Of a DNA stretch of 64,000 bases, positions 49,501-62,058 are shown piece after piece (within the stretch, counting starts at the first letter, position 1; each line of letters opens with the position of its first letter). A program made the translations under genes and the position numbers. Source of the DNA: Liopterus haemorrhoidalis (taxonomy: Eukaryota; Arthropoda; Insecta; Coleoptera; Dytiscidae). The stretch lies in NCBI GenBank assembly GCA_963971575.1, contig OZ020612.1, positions 30,669,916-30,733,915 on the forward strand, written 5' to 3'. The notes under the pieces were generated by a model that saw only the letters and a list, made by a program, of their open reading frames with translations, did no database searches and had not been told where the DNA came from.

Positions 49501-52500
49501 TTTTTTTCCGATTTACTCAAAAACAGTTGGCCAAAATCCAAAATGAACCTTATTTTTGTGATCTACGGCCCAATGTGTATCAATTTTGAGAAAAATCCGA
49601 TATATTTTTTTCTGTAAAAGTTCGAGATTTCTTATCGAAGAAGTCCTTACGATTTTTCGATTTATTGCCATTTTTAAGGGTTTTTTTTAATGATACATGC
49701 TTTTGTATAAGTTTGGTTATTAAGGCTCCAATTTCCTTCGACTAAAATAGACTTGAGGAACTCAAAAATTTAAACCAGAGGTCCCTATCTTTTACCGTTA
49801 TTGAGATATAATTTTTTGAAAAATTAAATTCTATTACAAAAATTTCAAAATTATTCAATTTTTTTTTTTGTTTAAAATATGTTTTAAAATGTGCCTTTAC
49901 CATATATCGGACCTTAAAACTTCAAAATTTCCAACCGCAGGTCCCTATCTCTTTTAGTTTTTGAAATACATGTTCATATATTTTCTGTTCATTTTTTTGA
50001 AAAAAAAAGTTTTCCTAATACAGTCCAAAATACGGCCGTTAGTTAGTTTTGGGGTGAGGATTAATAAAAAAATATTTAAAAAAATCAAGAGGCCTTAGTT
50101 TTTGAGTTATAGTCAATTTTAGGTACTATTTTCCGATATAGTCAATTTTAGGTACTTTTTTTCCGATTTACTCAAAAACAGTTGGCCAAAATCCAAAATG
50201 AACCTTATTTTTGTGATCTTCGGCCCAATGTGTATCAATTTTGAGAAAAATCCGAAATATTTTTTTTGTAAAAATTCGAGATTTCTTATCGAAGGGGTCA
50301 CCCTTACGATTTTTCGATTTTTTGCAATTTTTAAGGGTTTTTTTTAATGATACATGCTTTTGTATAAGTTTGGTTATTAAGGCCCCAATTTCCTTCGACT
50401 AAAATGGACTTGAGGAACTCAAAAATTTAAACCAGAGGTCCCTATCTTTTACCGTTATTGAGATATAATTTTTTGAAAAATTAAATTCTAATACAAAAAT
50501 TTCAAAATTTTTCAAAAATTTTTTTTGTTTAAAATATGTTTTCAAATGTGCCTTTACCATATATCGGACCTTAAAACTTCAAAAATTCCAACCGCAGGTC
50601 CCTATCTCTTTTAGTTTTTGAAATACATGTTCATATATTTTCTGTTCATTTTTTTGAAAAAAAAAAAGTTTTCCTAATACAGTCCAAAATACTGCCGTTA
50701 GGTAATTTTGGGGTGAGGATTAATAAAAAAATATTTAAAAAATCAAGAGGCCTTAGTTTTTGAATTATAGTCAATTTTAGGTACTATTTTCCGATATAGT
50801 CAATTTTAGGTACTTTTTTTCCGATTTACTCAAAAACAGTTGGCCAAAATCCAAAATGAACCTTATTTTTGTGATCTACGGCCCAATGTGTATCAATTTT
50901 GAGAAAAATCCGAAATATTTTTTTTTGTAAAAATTCGAGATTTCTTATCGAAGGGGTCCCCCTTACGATTTTTCGATTTTTTGCCATTTTTAAGGGTTTT
51001 GTTTAATGATACATGCTTTTGTATAAGTTTGGTTATTAAGGCCCTAATTTCCTTCGACTAAAATGGACTTGAGGAACTCAAAAATTTAAACCAGAGGTCC
51101 CTATCTTTTACCGTTATTGAGATATAATTTTTTGAAAAATTAAATTCTATTACAAAAATTTCAAAATTTTTCAATTTTTTTTTTTTTGTTTAAAATATGT
51201 TTTAAAATGTGCCTTTACCATATATCGGACCTTAAAACTTCAAAATTTCCAACCGCAGGTCCCTTCTCTTTTAGTTTTTGAAATACATGTTCATATATTC
51301 TGTTAATTTTTTTGAAAAAAAAAGGTTTTCCTAATACAGTCCAAAATACGGCCGTTAGGTAATTTTGGGGTGAGGATTGATAAAAAAATATTTAAAAAAA
51401 TCAACAGGCCTTAGTTTTTGAATTATAGTCAATTTTAGGTACTATTTTCCGATATAGTATATTTTAGGTACTTTTTTTCCGATTTACTCAAAAACAGTTG
51501 GCCAAAATCCAAAATGAACCTTATTTTTGTGATCTACGGCCCAATGTGTATCAATTTTGAGAAAAATCCGACATATTTTTTTTTGTAAAAATTCGAGATT
51601 TCTTATCGAAGGGATCCCTTTTACGATTTTTCGATTTTCTGCCATTTTTAAGGGTTTTGTTTAATGATACATGCTTTTGTATAAGTTTGGTTATTAACAC
51701 CTTAATTTCCTTCGACTAAAATGGACTTGAGGAACTCAAAAATTTAAACCAGAGGTCCCTATCTTTTACCGTTATTGAGATATAATTTTTTGAAAAATTA
51801 AATTCTATTACAAAAATTTCAAAATTTTTCAAAATTTTTTTTTGTTTAAAATATGTTTTAAAATGTGCCTTTACCATATATCGGACCTTAAAACTTCAAA
51901 AATTCCAACCGCAGGTCCCTTCTCTTTTAGTTTTTGAAATACATGTTCATATATTCTGTTAATTTTTTTGATAAAAAAAAGTTTTCCTAATACAGTCCAA
52001 AATACGGCCGTTAGGTAATTTTGGGGTGAGGATTAATAAAAAAATATTTAAAAAAATCAAGAGGCCTTAGTTTTTGAGTTATAGTCAATTTTATGTACTA
52101 TTTTCCGATATAGTCTATTTTAGGTACTTTTTTTCCGATTTACTCAAAAACAGTTGGCCAAAATCCAAAATGAACCTTATTTTTGTGATCTACGGCCCAA
52201 TGTGTATCAATTTTGAGAAAAATCCGAAATATTTTTTTTTGTAAAAATTCGAGATTTCTTATCGAAGGTGTTCTCCTTACGATTTTTCGATTTTTTGCCA
52301 TTTTTAAGGGTTTTGTTTAATGATACATGCTTTTGTATAAGTTTGGTTATTTAGGCCCTAATTTCCTTCGACTAAAATGGACTTGAGGAACTCAAAAATT
52401 TAAACCAGAGGTCCCTATCTTTTACCGTTATTGAGATATAATTTTTTGAAAAATTAAATTCTATTACAAAAATTTCAAAATTTTTCAAAATTTTTTTTGT

Positions 52501-54389
52501 TTAAAATATGTTTTAAAATGTGCCTTTACCATATATCGGACCTTAAAACTTCAAAAATTCCAACCGCAGGTCCCTATCTCTTTTAGTTTTTGAAATACAT
52601 GTTCATATATTCTCTGTTCATTTTTTTGAAAAAAAAAATTTTTCTAATACAGTCCAAAATATAGCCGTTAGGGAATTCTGGGGTGAGGATTAATAAAAAA
52701 TATTTAAAAAAATCAAGAGGCCTTAGTTTTTGAGTTATAGTCAATTTTAGGTACTATTTTCCGATATAGTCAATTTTAGGTACTTTTTTTCCGATTTACT
52801 CAAAAACAGTTGGCCAAAATCCAAAATGAACCTTATTTTTGTGATCTACGACCCAATGTGTATCAATTTTGAGAAAAATCCGAAATATTTTTTTTTGTAA
52901 AAATTCGAGATTTCTTATCGAAGGGATCCCTTTTACGATTTTTCGATTTTCTGCCATTTTTAAGGGTTTTGTTTAATGATACATGCTTTTGTATAAGTTT
53001 GGTTATTAACGCCTTAATTTCCTTCGACTAAAATGGACTTGAGGAACTCAAAAATTTAAATCAGAGGTCCCTATCTTTTACCGTTATTGAGATATAATTT
53101 TTTGAAAAATTAAATTCTATTACAAAAATTTTAAATTTTTCAAAAATTTTTTTTGTTTAAAATATGTTTTAAAATGTGCCTTTACCATATATCAGACCTT
53201 AAAACTTCAAAATTTCCAACCGCAGGTCCCTTCTCTTTTAGTTTTTGAAATACATGTTCATATATTCTCTGTTAATTTTTTTGAAAAAAAAAAGTTTTCC
53301 TAATACAGTCCAAAATACGGCCGTTAAGTAATTTTGGGGTGAGGATTAATAAAAAAATATTTAAAAAAATCAAGAGGCCTTAGTTTTTGAGTTATAGTCA
53401 ATTTTAAGTACTATTTTCCGATATAGTCTATTTTAGGTACTTTTTTTCCGATTTACTCAAAAACAGTTGGCCAAAATCCAAAATGAACATTATTTTTGTG
53501 ATCTACGGCCCAATGTGCATCAATTTTGAGAACAATCCGATATATTTTTTTGTGTAAAAGTTCGAGATTTCTTATCGAAGGGGTCCCCCTTACGATTTTT
53601 CGATTTTTTGCCATTTTTAAGGGTTTTGTTTAATGATACATGCTTTTGTATAAGTTTGGTTATTAAGGCCCTAATTTCCTTCGACTAAAATGGACTTGAG
53701 GAACTCAAAAATTTAAACCAGAGGTCCCTTTCTTTTACCGTTATTAAAATAGAATTTTTTGAAAAATTAAATTCTATTACAAAAATTTCAAAATTTTTCA
53801 ATTTTTTTTTTTTGTTTAAAATATGTTTTAAAATGTGCCTTTACCATATATCGGACCTTAAAACTTCAAAATTTCCAACCGCAGGTCCCTTCTCTTTTAG
53901 TTTTTGAAATACATGTTCATATATTCTCTGTTAATTTTTTTGAAAAAAAAAAGTTTTCCTAATACAGTCCAAAATACGGCCGTTAAGTAATTTTGGGGTG
54001 AGGATTAATAAAAAAATATTTAAAAAAATCAAGAGGCCTTAGTTTTTGAGTTATAGTCAATTTTAAGTACTATTTTCCGATATAGTCTATTTTAGGTACT
54101 TTTTTTCCGATTTACTCAAAAACAGTTGGCCAAAATCCAAAATGAACATTATTTTTGTGATCTACGGCCCAATGTGTATCAATTTTAAAAAAAATCCGAA
54201 ATATTTTTTTTGTAAAAATTCGAGATTTCTTATCGAAGGGGTTCCCCTTACGATTTTTCGATTTTTTGCCATTTTTAAGGGTTTTGTTTAATGATACATG
54301 CTTTTGTATAAGTTTGGTTATTAAGGCCCTAATTTCCTTCGACTAAAATGGACTTGAGGAACTCAAAAATTTAAACCAGAGGTTCCTAT
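46597..54389 (+). repeat. Mixed diverged monomers
   Basis: Unit starts are 47022 (starts ATACG), 47681, 48339, 48995 (652 bp, end shortened to GAAGAAGTCCTTACG), 49647, 50304, 50963, 51621, 52277, 52933, 53590 and 54248. Many carry the short haplotype CTTCAAAATTTCC, GGTCCCTTCTC and ATATTCTGTTAATT, which gives 656-bp units. Units 53590 and 52933 share TTTTAAGTACT and GAACATTAT near their ends. No gene, insertion or strand change is seen. Confidence 0.85.
47022..47680 (+). repeat. Isolated A2-class monomer far from the left domain
   Basis: From about 47,180 to its end this unit matches left-domain A2 units: GATAGAATT, AAAAAGTACC, GTTCATT, ATTAATACAAAAA and the AAATG-T-GCAAAA end with GGGGTCCCCC. 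Its first part is unlike A2 (CATACG start, GATTTTCTGCC, TTAACGCCTTAA, CCAGCGGTCCC). It lies about 30 kb from the nearest A2 unit, so it is an isolated transferred or relict segment. Confidence 0.85.
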
Positions 54390-56363
54390 CTTTTACCGTT
54401 ATTGAGATATAATTTTTTGAAAAATTAAATTCTATTACAAAAATTTCAAAATTTTTCAAAAATTTTTTTTGTTTAAAATATGTTTTAAAATGTGCCTTTA
54501 CCATATATCGGACCTTAAAACTTCAAAAATTCCAACCGCAGGTCCCTATCCCTTTTAGTTTTTGAAATACATGTTCATATATTTTCTGTTCATTTTTTTG
54601 AAAAAAAAAAAAGTTTTCCTAATCCATTCCAAAATACGGCCGTTAGGTAATTTTGGGGTGAGGATTAATAAAAAAATATTTAAAAAAATCCAGAGGCCTT
54701 AGTTTTTGAGTTATAGTCAATTTAAGGTACTATTTTCCGATATAGTCAATTTTAGGTACTTTTTTTCAGATTTACTCAAAAATAGTTGGCCAAAATCCAA
54801 AATGAACCTTATTCTTGTGATCTACGGCCCAATGTGTATCAATTTTAAGAAAAATTCGAAATATTTTTTTTTTGTAAAAATTCGAGATTTCTTATCGAAG
54901 GGATCCCCCTTACGATTTTTCGATTTTTTGCCATTTTTAAGGGTTTTGTTTAATGATACATGCTTTTGTATAAGTTTGGTTATTAAGGCCCTAATTTCCT
55001 TTGACTAAAATGGACTTGAGGAACTCAAAACTTTAAACCAGAGGTCCCTATCTTTTACCGTTATTGAGATAGAATTTTTTGAAAAATTAAATTCTATTAC
55101 AAAAATTTCAAAATTTTTCAATTTTTTTTTTTTGTTTAAAATTTGTTTTAAAATGTGCCTTTACCATATATCGGACCTTAAAACTTCAAAATTTCCAACC
55201 GCAGGTCCCTTCTCTTTTAGTTTTTGAAATACATGTTCATATATTCTGTTAATTTTTTTGAAAAAAAAAAGTTTTCCTAATACAGTCCAAAATACGGCCG
55301 TTAGGTAATTTTGGGGTGAGGATTAATAAAAAAATATTTAAAAAAATCAAGAGGCCTTAGTTTTTGAGTTATAGTCAATTTTAAGTACTATTTTCCGATA
55401 TAGTCTATTTTAGGTACTTTTTTTCCGATTTACTCAAAAACAGTTGGCCAAAATCCAAAATGAACATTATTTTTGTGATCTACGGCCCAATGTGTATCAA
55501 TTTTTAAAAAAATCCGAAATATTTTTTCTGTAAAAATTCGAGATTTCTTATCGAAGGGGTTCCCCTTACGATTTTTCGATTTTTTGCAATTTTTAAGGGT
55601 TTTGTTTAATGATACATGCTTTTGTATAAGTTTGGTTATTAAGGCCCCAATTTCCTTCGACTAAAATGGACTTGAGGAACTCCAAAATTTAAACCAGAGG
55701 TCCCTATCTTTTACCGTTATTGAGATATAATTTTTTGAAAAATTAAATTCTATTACAAAAATTTCAAAATTTTTCAAAAATTTTTTTTGTTTAAAATATG
55801 TTTTAAAATGTGCCTTTACCATATATCGGACCTTAAAACTTCAAAATTTCCAACCGCAGGTCCCTTCTCTTTTAGTTTTTGAAATACATGTTCATATATT
55901 CTGTTAATTTTTTTGAAAAAAAAAAGTTTTCCTAATACAGTCCAAAATACGGCCGTTAGGTAATTTTGGGGTGAGGATTAATAAAAAAACATTTAAAAAA
56001 ATCAAGAGGCCTTAGTTTTTGAGTTATAGTCAATTTTAGATACTATTTTCCGATATAGTCTATTTTAGGTACTTTTTTTCCGATTTACTCAAAAACAGTT
56101 GGCCAAAATCCAAAATGAACCTTATTTTTGTGATCTACGGCCCAATGTGTATCAATTTTGAGAAAAATCCGATATATTTTTTTCTGTAAAAGTTCGAGAT
56201 TTCTTATCGAAGGGGTCACCCTTACGATTTTTCGATTTTTTGCCATTTTTAAGGGTTTTGTTTAATGATACATGCTTTTGTATAAGTTTGGTTATTAAGG
56301 CCCCAATTTCCTTCGACTAAAATGGACTTGAGGAACTCCAAAATTTAAACCAGAGGTCCCTAT
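54390..56363 (+). repeat. 1,974-bp three-monomer block, copy 1
   Basis: Units 54248, 54910 and 55566 (662, 656, 656 bp) are repeated as 56222, 56884 and 57540 with the same lengths. Shared private variants include CCTATCCCTTTT, CCTAATCCATTCC, AAATCCAGAGG, AATTTAAGGTAC, TTTTTCAGATT and CAATTTTTAAAAAAATCC. Homology begins between about 54,385 and the next shared variant. Confidence 0.93.
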
Positions 56364-58337
56364 CTTTTACCGTTATTGAGATATAATTTTTTGAAAAATT
56401 AAATTCTATTACAAAAATTTCAAAATTTTTCAAAAATTTTTTTTGTTTAAAATATGTTTTAAAATGTGCCTTTACCATATATCGGACCTTAAAACTTCAA
56501 AAATTCCAACCGCAGGTCCCTATCCCTTTTAGTTTTTGAAATACATGTTCATATATTTTCTGTTCATTTTTTTGAAAAAAAAAAAAGTTTTCCTAATCCA
56601 TTCCAAAATACGGCCGTTAGGTAATTTTGGGGTGAGGATTAATAAAAAAATATTTAAAAAAATCCAGAGGCCTTAGTTTTTGAGTTATAGTCAATTTAAG
56701 GTACTATTTTCCGATATAGTCAATTTTAGGTACTTTTTTTCAGATTTACTCAAAAATAGTTGGCCAAAATCCAAAATGAACCTTATTCTTGTGATCTACG
56801 GCCCAATGTGTATCAATTTTAAGAAAAATTCGGAATATTTTTTTTTTGTAAAAATTCGAGATTTCTTATCGAAGGGATCCCCCTTACGATTTTTCGATTT
56901 TTTGCCATTTTTAAGGGTTTTGTTTAATGATACATGCTTTTGTATAAGTTTGGTTATTAAGGCCCTAATTTCCTTTGACTAAAATGGACTTGAGGAACTC
57001 AAAACTTTAAACCAGAGGTCCCTATCTTTTACCGTTATTGAGATAGAATTTTTTGAAAAATTAAATTCTATTACAAAAATTTCAAAATTTTTCAATTTTT
57101 TTTTTTTGTTTAAAATTTGTTTTAAAATGTGCCTTTACCATATATCGGACCTTAAAACTTCAAAATTTCCAACCGCAGGTCCCTTCTCTTTTAGTTTTTG
57201 AAATACATGTTCATATATTCTGTTAATTTTTTTGAAAAAAAAAAGTTTTCCTAATACAGTCCAAAATACGGCCGTTAGGTAATTTTGGGGTGAGGATTAA
57301 TAAAAAAATATTTAAAAAAATCAAGAGGCCTTAGTTTTTGAGTTATAGTCAATTTTAAGTACTATTTTCCGATATAGTCTATTTTAGGTACTTTTTTTCC
57401 GATTTACTCAAAAACAGTTGGCCAAAATCCAAAATGAACATTATTTTTGTGATCTACGGCCCAATGTGTATCAATTTTTAAAAAAATCCGAAATATTTTT
57501 TCTGTAAAAATTCGAGATTTCTTATCGAAGGGGTTCCCCTTACGATTTTTCGATTTTTTGCAATTTTTAAGGGTTTTGTTTAATGATACATGCTTTTGTA
57601 TAAGTTTGGTTATTAAGGCCCCAATTTCCTTCGACTAAAATGGACTTGAGGAACTCCAAAATTTAAACCAGAGGTCCCTATCTTTTACCGTTATTGAGAT
57701 ATAATTTTTTGAAAAATTAAATTCTATAACAAAAATTTCAAAATTTTTCAAAAATTTTTTTTGTTTAAAATATGTTTTAAAATGTGCCTTTACCATATAT
57801 CGGACCTTAAAACTTCAAAATTTCCAACCGCAGGTCCCTTCTCTTTTAGTTTTTGAAATACATGTTCATATATTCTGTTAATTTTTTTGAAAAAAAAAAG
57901 TTTTCCTAATACAGTCCAAAATACGGCCGTTAGGTAATTTTGGGGTGAGGATTAATAAAAAAACATTTAAAAAAATCAAGAGGCCTTAGTTTTTGAGTTA
58001 TAGTCAATTTTAGATACTATTTTCCGATATAGTCTATTTTAGGTACTTTTTTTCCGATTTACTCAAAAACAGTTGGCCAAAATCCAAAATGAACCTTATT
58101 TTTGTGATCTACGGCCCAATGTGTATCAATTTTGAGAAAAATCCGATATATTTTTTTCTGTAAAAGTTCGAGATTTCTTATCGAAGGGGTCACCCTTACG
58201 ATTTTTCGATTTTTTGCCATTTTTAAGGGTTTTGTTTAATGATACATGCTTTTGTATAAGTTTGGTTATTAAGGCCCCAATTTCCTTCGACTAAAATGGA
58301 CTTGAGGAACTCCAAAATTTAAACCAGAGGTCCCTAT
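56364..58337 (+). repeat. 1,974-bp three-monomer block, copy 2
   Basis: A second copy of the three-monomer block. I noticed two substitutions: TTCGGAAT for TTCGAAAT near 56,831 and TTCTATAAC for TTCTATTAC near 57,727. Homology to copy 1 may extend to about 58,470, where the unit at 58196 switches to CTTCAAAATTTCC. This is one of the youngest duplications in the window. Confidence 0.93.
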
Positions 58338-61300
58338 CTTTTACCGTTATTGAGATATAATTTTTTGAAAAATTAAATTCTATTACAAAAATTTCAAAAT
58401 TTTTCAAAAATTTTTTTTGTTTAAAATATGTTTTAAAATGTGCCTTTACCATATATCGGACCTTAAAACTTCAAAATTTCCAACCGCAGGTCCCTTCTCT
58501 TTTAGTTTTTGAAATACATGTTCATATATTCTCTGTTCATTTTTTTGAAAAAAGAAAGTTTTCCTAATACAGTCCAAAAAACGGCCGTTAGGGAATTTTG
58601 GGGTGAGGATTATTAAAAAAATATTTAAAAAAATCAAGAGGCTTTAGTTTTTGAGTTATAGTCAATTTTAAGTAATTTTTGTCCGATTTACTCAAAAACA
58701 GTTGGCCAAAATCCAAAATGAACCTTATTTTTGTGATCTACGGCCCAATGTGTATCAATTTTGAGAAAAATCCGAAATATTTTTTTTTGTAAAAACTCGA
58801 GATTTCTTATCGAAGGGGTTCCCCTTACGATTTTTCGATTTTTTGCCATTTTTAAGGGTTTTTTTTAATGATACATGCTTTTGTATAAGTTTGGTTATTA
58901 AGGCCCCAATTTCCTTCGACTAAAATGGACTTGAGGAACTCAAAAATTTAAACCAGAGGTCCCTATCTTTTACCGTTATTGAGATATAATATTTTGAAAA
59001 ATTAAATTCTATTACAAAAATTTCAAAATTTTTCAAAAATTTTTTTTGTTTAAAATATGTTTTAAAATGTGCCTTTACCATATATCGGACCTTAAAACTT
59101 CAAAAATTCCAACCGCAGGTCCCTATCTCTTTTAGTTTTTGAAATACATGTTCATATATTTTCTGTTCATTTTTTTGAAAAAAAAAAGTTTTCCTAATAC
59201 AGTCCAAAATACGGCCGTTAGGTAATTTTGGGGTGAGGATTAATAAAAAAATATTGAAAAAAATCAAGAGGCCTTAGTTTTTGAGTTATAGTCAATTTTA
59301 GGTACTATTTTCCGATATAGTCAATTTTAGGTACTTTTTTTCCGATTTACTCAAAAACAGTTGGCCAAAATCCAAAATGAACCTTATTTTTGTGATCTAC
59401 GGCCCAATGTGTATCAATTTTGAGAAAAATCCGAAATATTTTTTTTTGTAAAAATTCGAGATTTCTTATCGAAGGGGTCCCCCTTACGATTTTTCGATTT
59501 TTTGCCATTTTTAAGGGTTTTGTTTAATGATACATGCTTTTGTATAAGTTTGGTTATTAAGGCCCTAATTTCCTTCGACTAAAATGGACTTGAGGAACTC
59601 AAAAATTTAAAACAGAGGTCCCTATCTTTTACCGTTATTGAGATATAATTTTTTGAAAAATTAAATTCTATTACAAAAATTTCAAAATTTTTCAAATTTT
59701 TTTTTTGTTTAAAATATGTTTTAAAAAGTGCCTTTACCATATATCGGAGCTTAAAACTTCAAAAATTCCAACAGCAGGTCCCTATCTCTTTTAGTTTTTG
59801 AAATACATGTTCATATATTCTCTGTTCATTTTTTTGAAAAAAGAAAGTTTTCCTAATACAGTCCAAAATACGGCCGTTAGGGAATTTTGGGGTGAGGGAT
59901 ATTAAAAAAATATTTAAAAAAATCAAGAGGCTTTAGTTTTTGAGTTATAGTCAATTTTAAGTACTTTTTGTCCGATTTACTCAAAAACAGTTGGCCAAAA
60001 TCCAAAATGAACCTTATTTTTGTGATCTATGGCCCAATGTGTATCAATTTTGAGAAAAATCCGAAATATTTTTTTTGTAAAAACTCGAGATTTCTTATCG
60101 AAGGGGTTCCCCTTACGATTTTTCAATTTTTTGCCATTTTTAAGGGTTTTGTTTAATGATACATGCTTTTGTATAAGTTTGGTTATTAAGGTCCCAATTT
60201 CCTTCGACTTAAATGGACTTGAGGAACTCAAAAATTTACACCAGAGGTCCCTATCTTTTACCGTTATTGAGATATAATTTTTTGAAAAATTAAATTCTAT
60301 TACAAAAATTTCAAAATTTTTTAAAATTTTTTTTTGTTTAAAATATGTTTTAAAATGTGCCCTTACCATATATCGGACCTTGAAACTTCAAAACTTCCAA
60401 CCGCAGGTCCCTATCTCTTTTAGTTTTTGAAATACATGTTCATATATTTTCTGTTAATTTTTTTGAAAAAAAAAAGTTTTCCTAATACAGTCCAAAATAC
60501 GGCCGTTAGGTAATTTTGGGGTGAGGATTAATAAAAAAATATTTAAAAAAATCAACAGGCCTTAGTTTTTGAATTATAGTCAATTTTAGGTACTATTTTC
60601 CGATATAGTCAATTTTAGGTACTTTTTTTCCGATTTACTCAAAAACAGTTGGCCAAAATCCAAAATGAACCTTATTTTTGTGATCTACGGCCCAATGTGT
60701 ATCAATTTTGAGAAAAATCCGAAATATTTTTTTTGTAAAAATTCGAGATTTCTTATCGAAGGGGTCACCCTTACGATTTTTCGATTTTTTGCCATTTTTA
60801 AGGGTTTTTTTTAATGATACATGCTTTTGTATAAGTTTGGTTATTAAGGCCCCAATTTCCTTCGACTAAAATGGACTTGAGGAACTCAAAAATTTAAACC
60901 AGAGGTCCCTATCTTTTACCGTTATTGAGATATAATATTTTGAAAAATTAAATTCTATTACAAAAATTTCAAAATTTCTCAAAAATTTTTTTTGTTTAAA
61001 ATATGTTTTATAATGTGCCTTTACCATATATCGGACCTTAAAACTTCAAAAATTCCAACCGCAGGTCCCTATCTCTTTTAGTTTTTGAAATACATGTTCA
61101 TATATTTTCTGTTGATTTTTTTGAAAAAAAAAAGTTTTCCTAATACAGTCCAAAATACGGCCGTTAGGTAATTTTGGGGTGAGGATTAATAAAAAAATAT
61201 TGAAAAAAATCAAGAGGCCTTAGTTTTTGAGTTATAGTCAATTTTAGGTACTATTTTCCGATATAGTCAATTTTAGGTACTTTTTTTCCGATTTACTCAA

Positions 61301-62058
61301 AAACAGTTGGCCAAAATCCAAAATGAACCTTATTTTTGTGATCTACGGCCCAATGTGTATCAATTTTGAGAAAAATCCGAAATATTTTTTTTTGTAAAAA
61401 TTCGAGATTTCTTATCGAAGGGATACCCCTTACGATTTTTCGATTTTTTGCCATTTTTAAGGGTTTTGTTTAATGATACATGCTTTTGTATAAGTTTGGT
61501 TATTAAGGCCCTAATTTCCTTCGACTAAAATGGACTTAAAGAACTCAAAAATTTAAAACAGAGGTCCCTATCTTTTACCGTTATTGAGATATAATTTTTT
61601 GAAAAATTAAATTCTATTACAAAAATTTCAAAATTTTTCAAAAATTTTTTTTGTTTAAAATATGTTTTAAAAAGTGCCTTTACCATATATCGGAGCTTAA
61701 AACTTCAAAAATTCCAACCGCAGGTCCCTATCTCTTTTAGTTTTTGAAATACATGTTCATATATTCTCTGTTCATTTTTTTGAAAAAAGAAAGTTTTCCT
61801 AATACAGTCCAAAATACGGCCGTTAGGGAATTTTGGGGTGAGGATTATTAAAAAAATATTTAAAAAAATCAAGAGGCTTTAGTTTTTGAGTTATAGTCAA
61901 TTTTAAGTACTTTTTGTCCGATTTACTCAAAAACAGTTGGCCAAAATCCAAAATGAACCTTATTTTTGTGATCTACGGCCCAATGTGTATCAATTTTGAG
62001 AAAAATCCGAAATATTTTTTTTGTAAAAATTCGAGATTTCTTATCGAAGGGGTCCCCC
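58338..62058 (+). repeat. Alternating 29-bp-contracted and full monomers
   Basis: Unit lengths from 58196 are 629, 659, 629, 658, 659 and 629 (starts 58196, 58825, 59484, 60113, 60771, 61430). The contracted units share GAAAAAAGAAAG, GTTAGGGAATTTTGG and AGGCTTTAG with the 34.7-35.8 kb units; here the sequence after the lone copy reads TTTTTGTCCGATT. Unit 60771 shares TTTATAATGTGCC, CTGTTGATTT and ATATTGAAAAAAATC with the unit at 20248, 40 kb away. Confidence 0.88.

Noticed and set aside
54706..55008. 100-codon open frame on + (and its copy at 56680-56982)
   Set aside because: It lies entirely in satellite sequence. It is a duplicate pair because the 1,974-bp block is duplicated, and in most other monomers the same frame is broken by T-run length changes or stops. 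No start context, domain or codon bias supports a gene.
59977..60369. 130-codon open frame on -, the longest in the window
   Set aside because: It overlaps frames on the other strand (59968-60156 and 60029-60277) in the same monomer segment and exists only because this unit has a particular T-run length and few stops. The equivalent region elsewhere is not open over this length. The lysine- and phenylalanine-rich composition simply reflects A/T runs.
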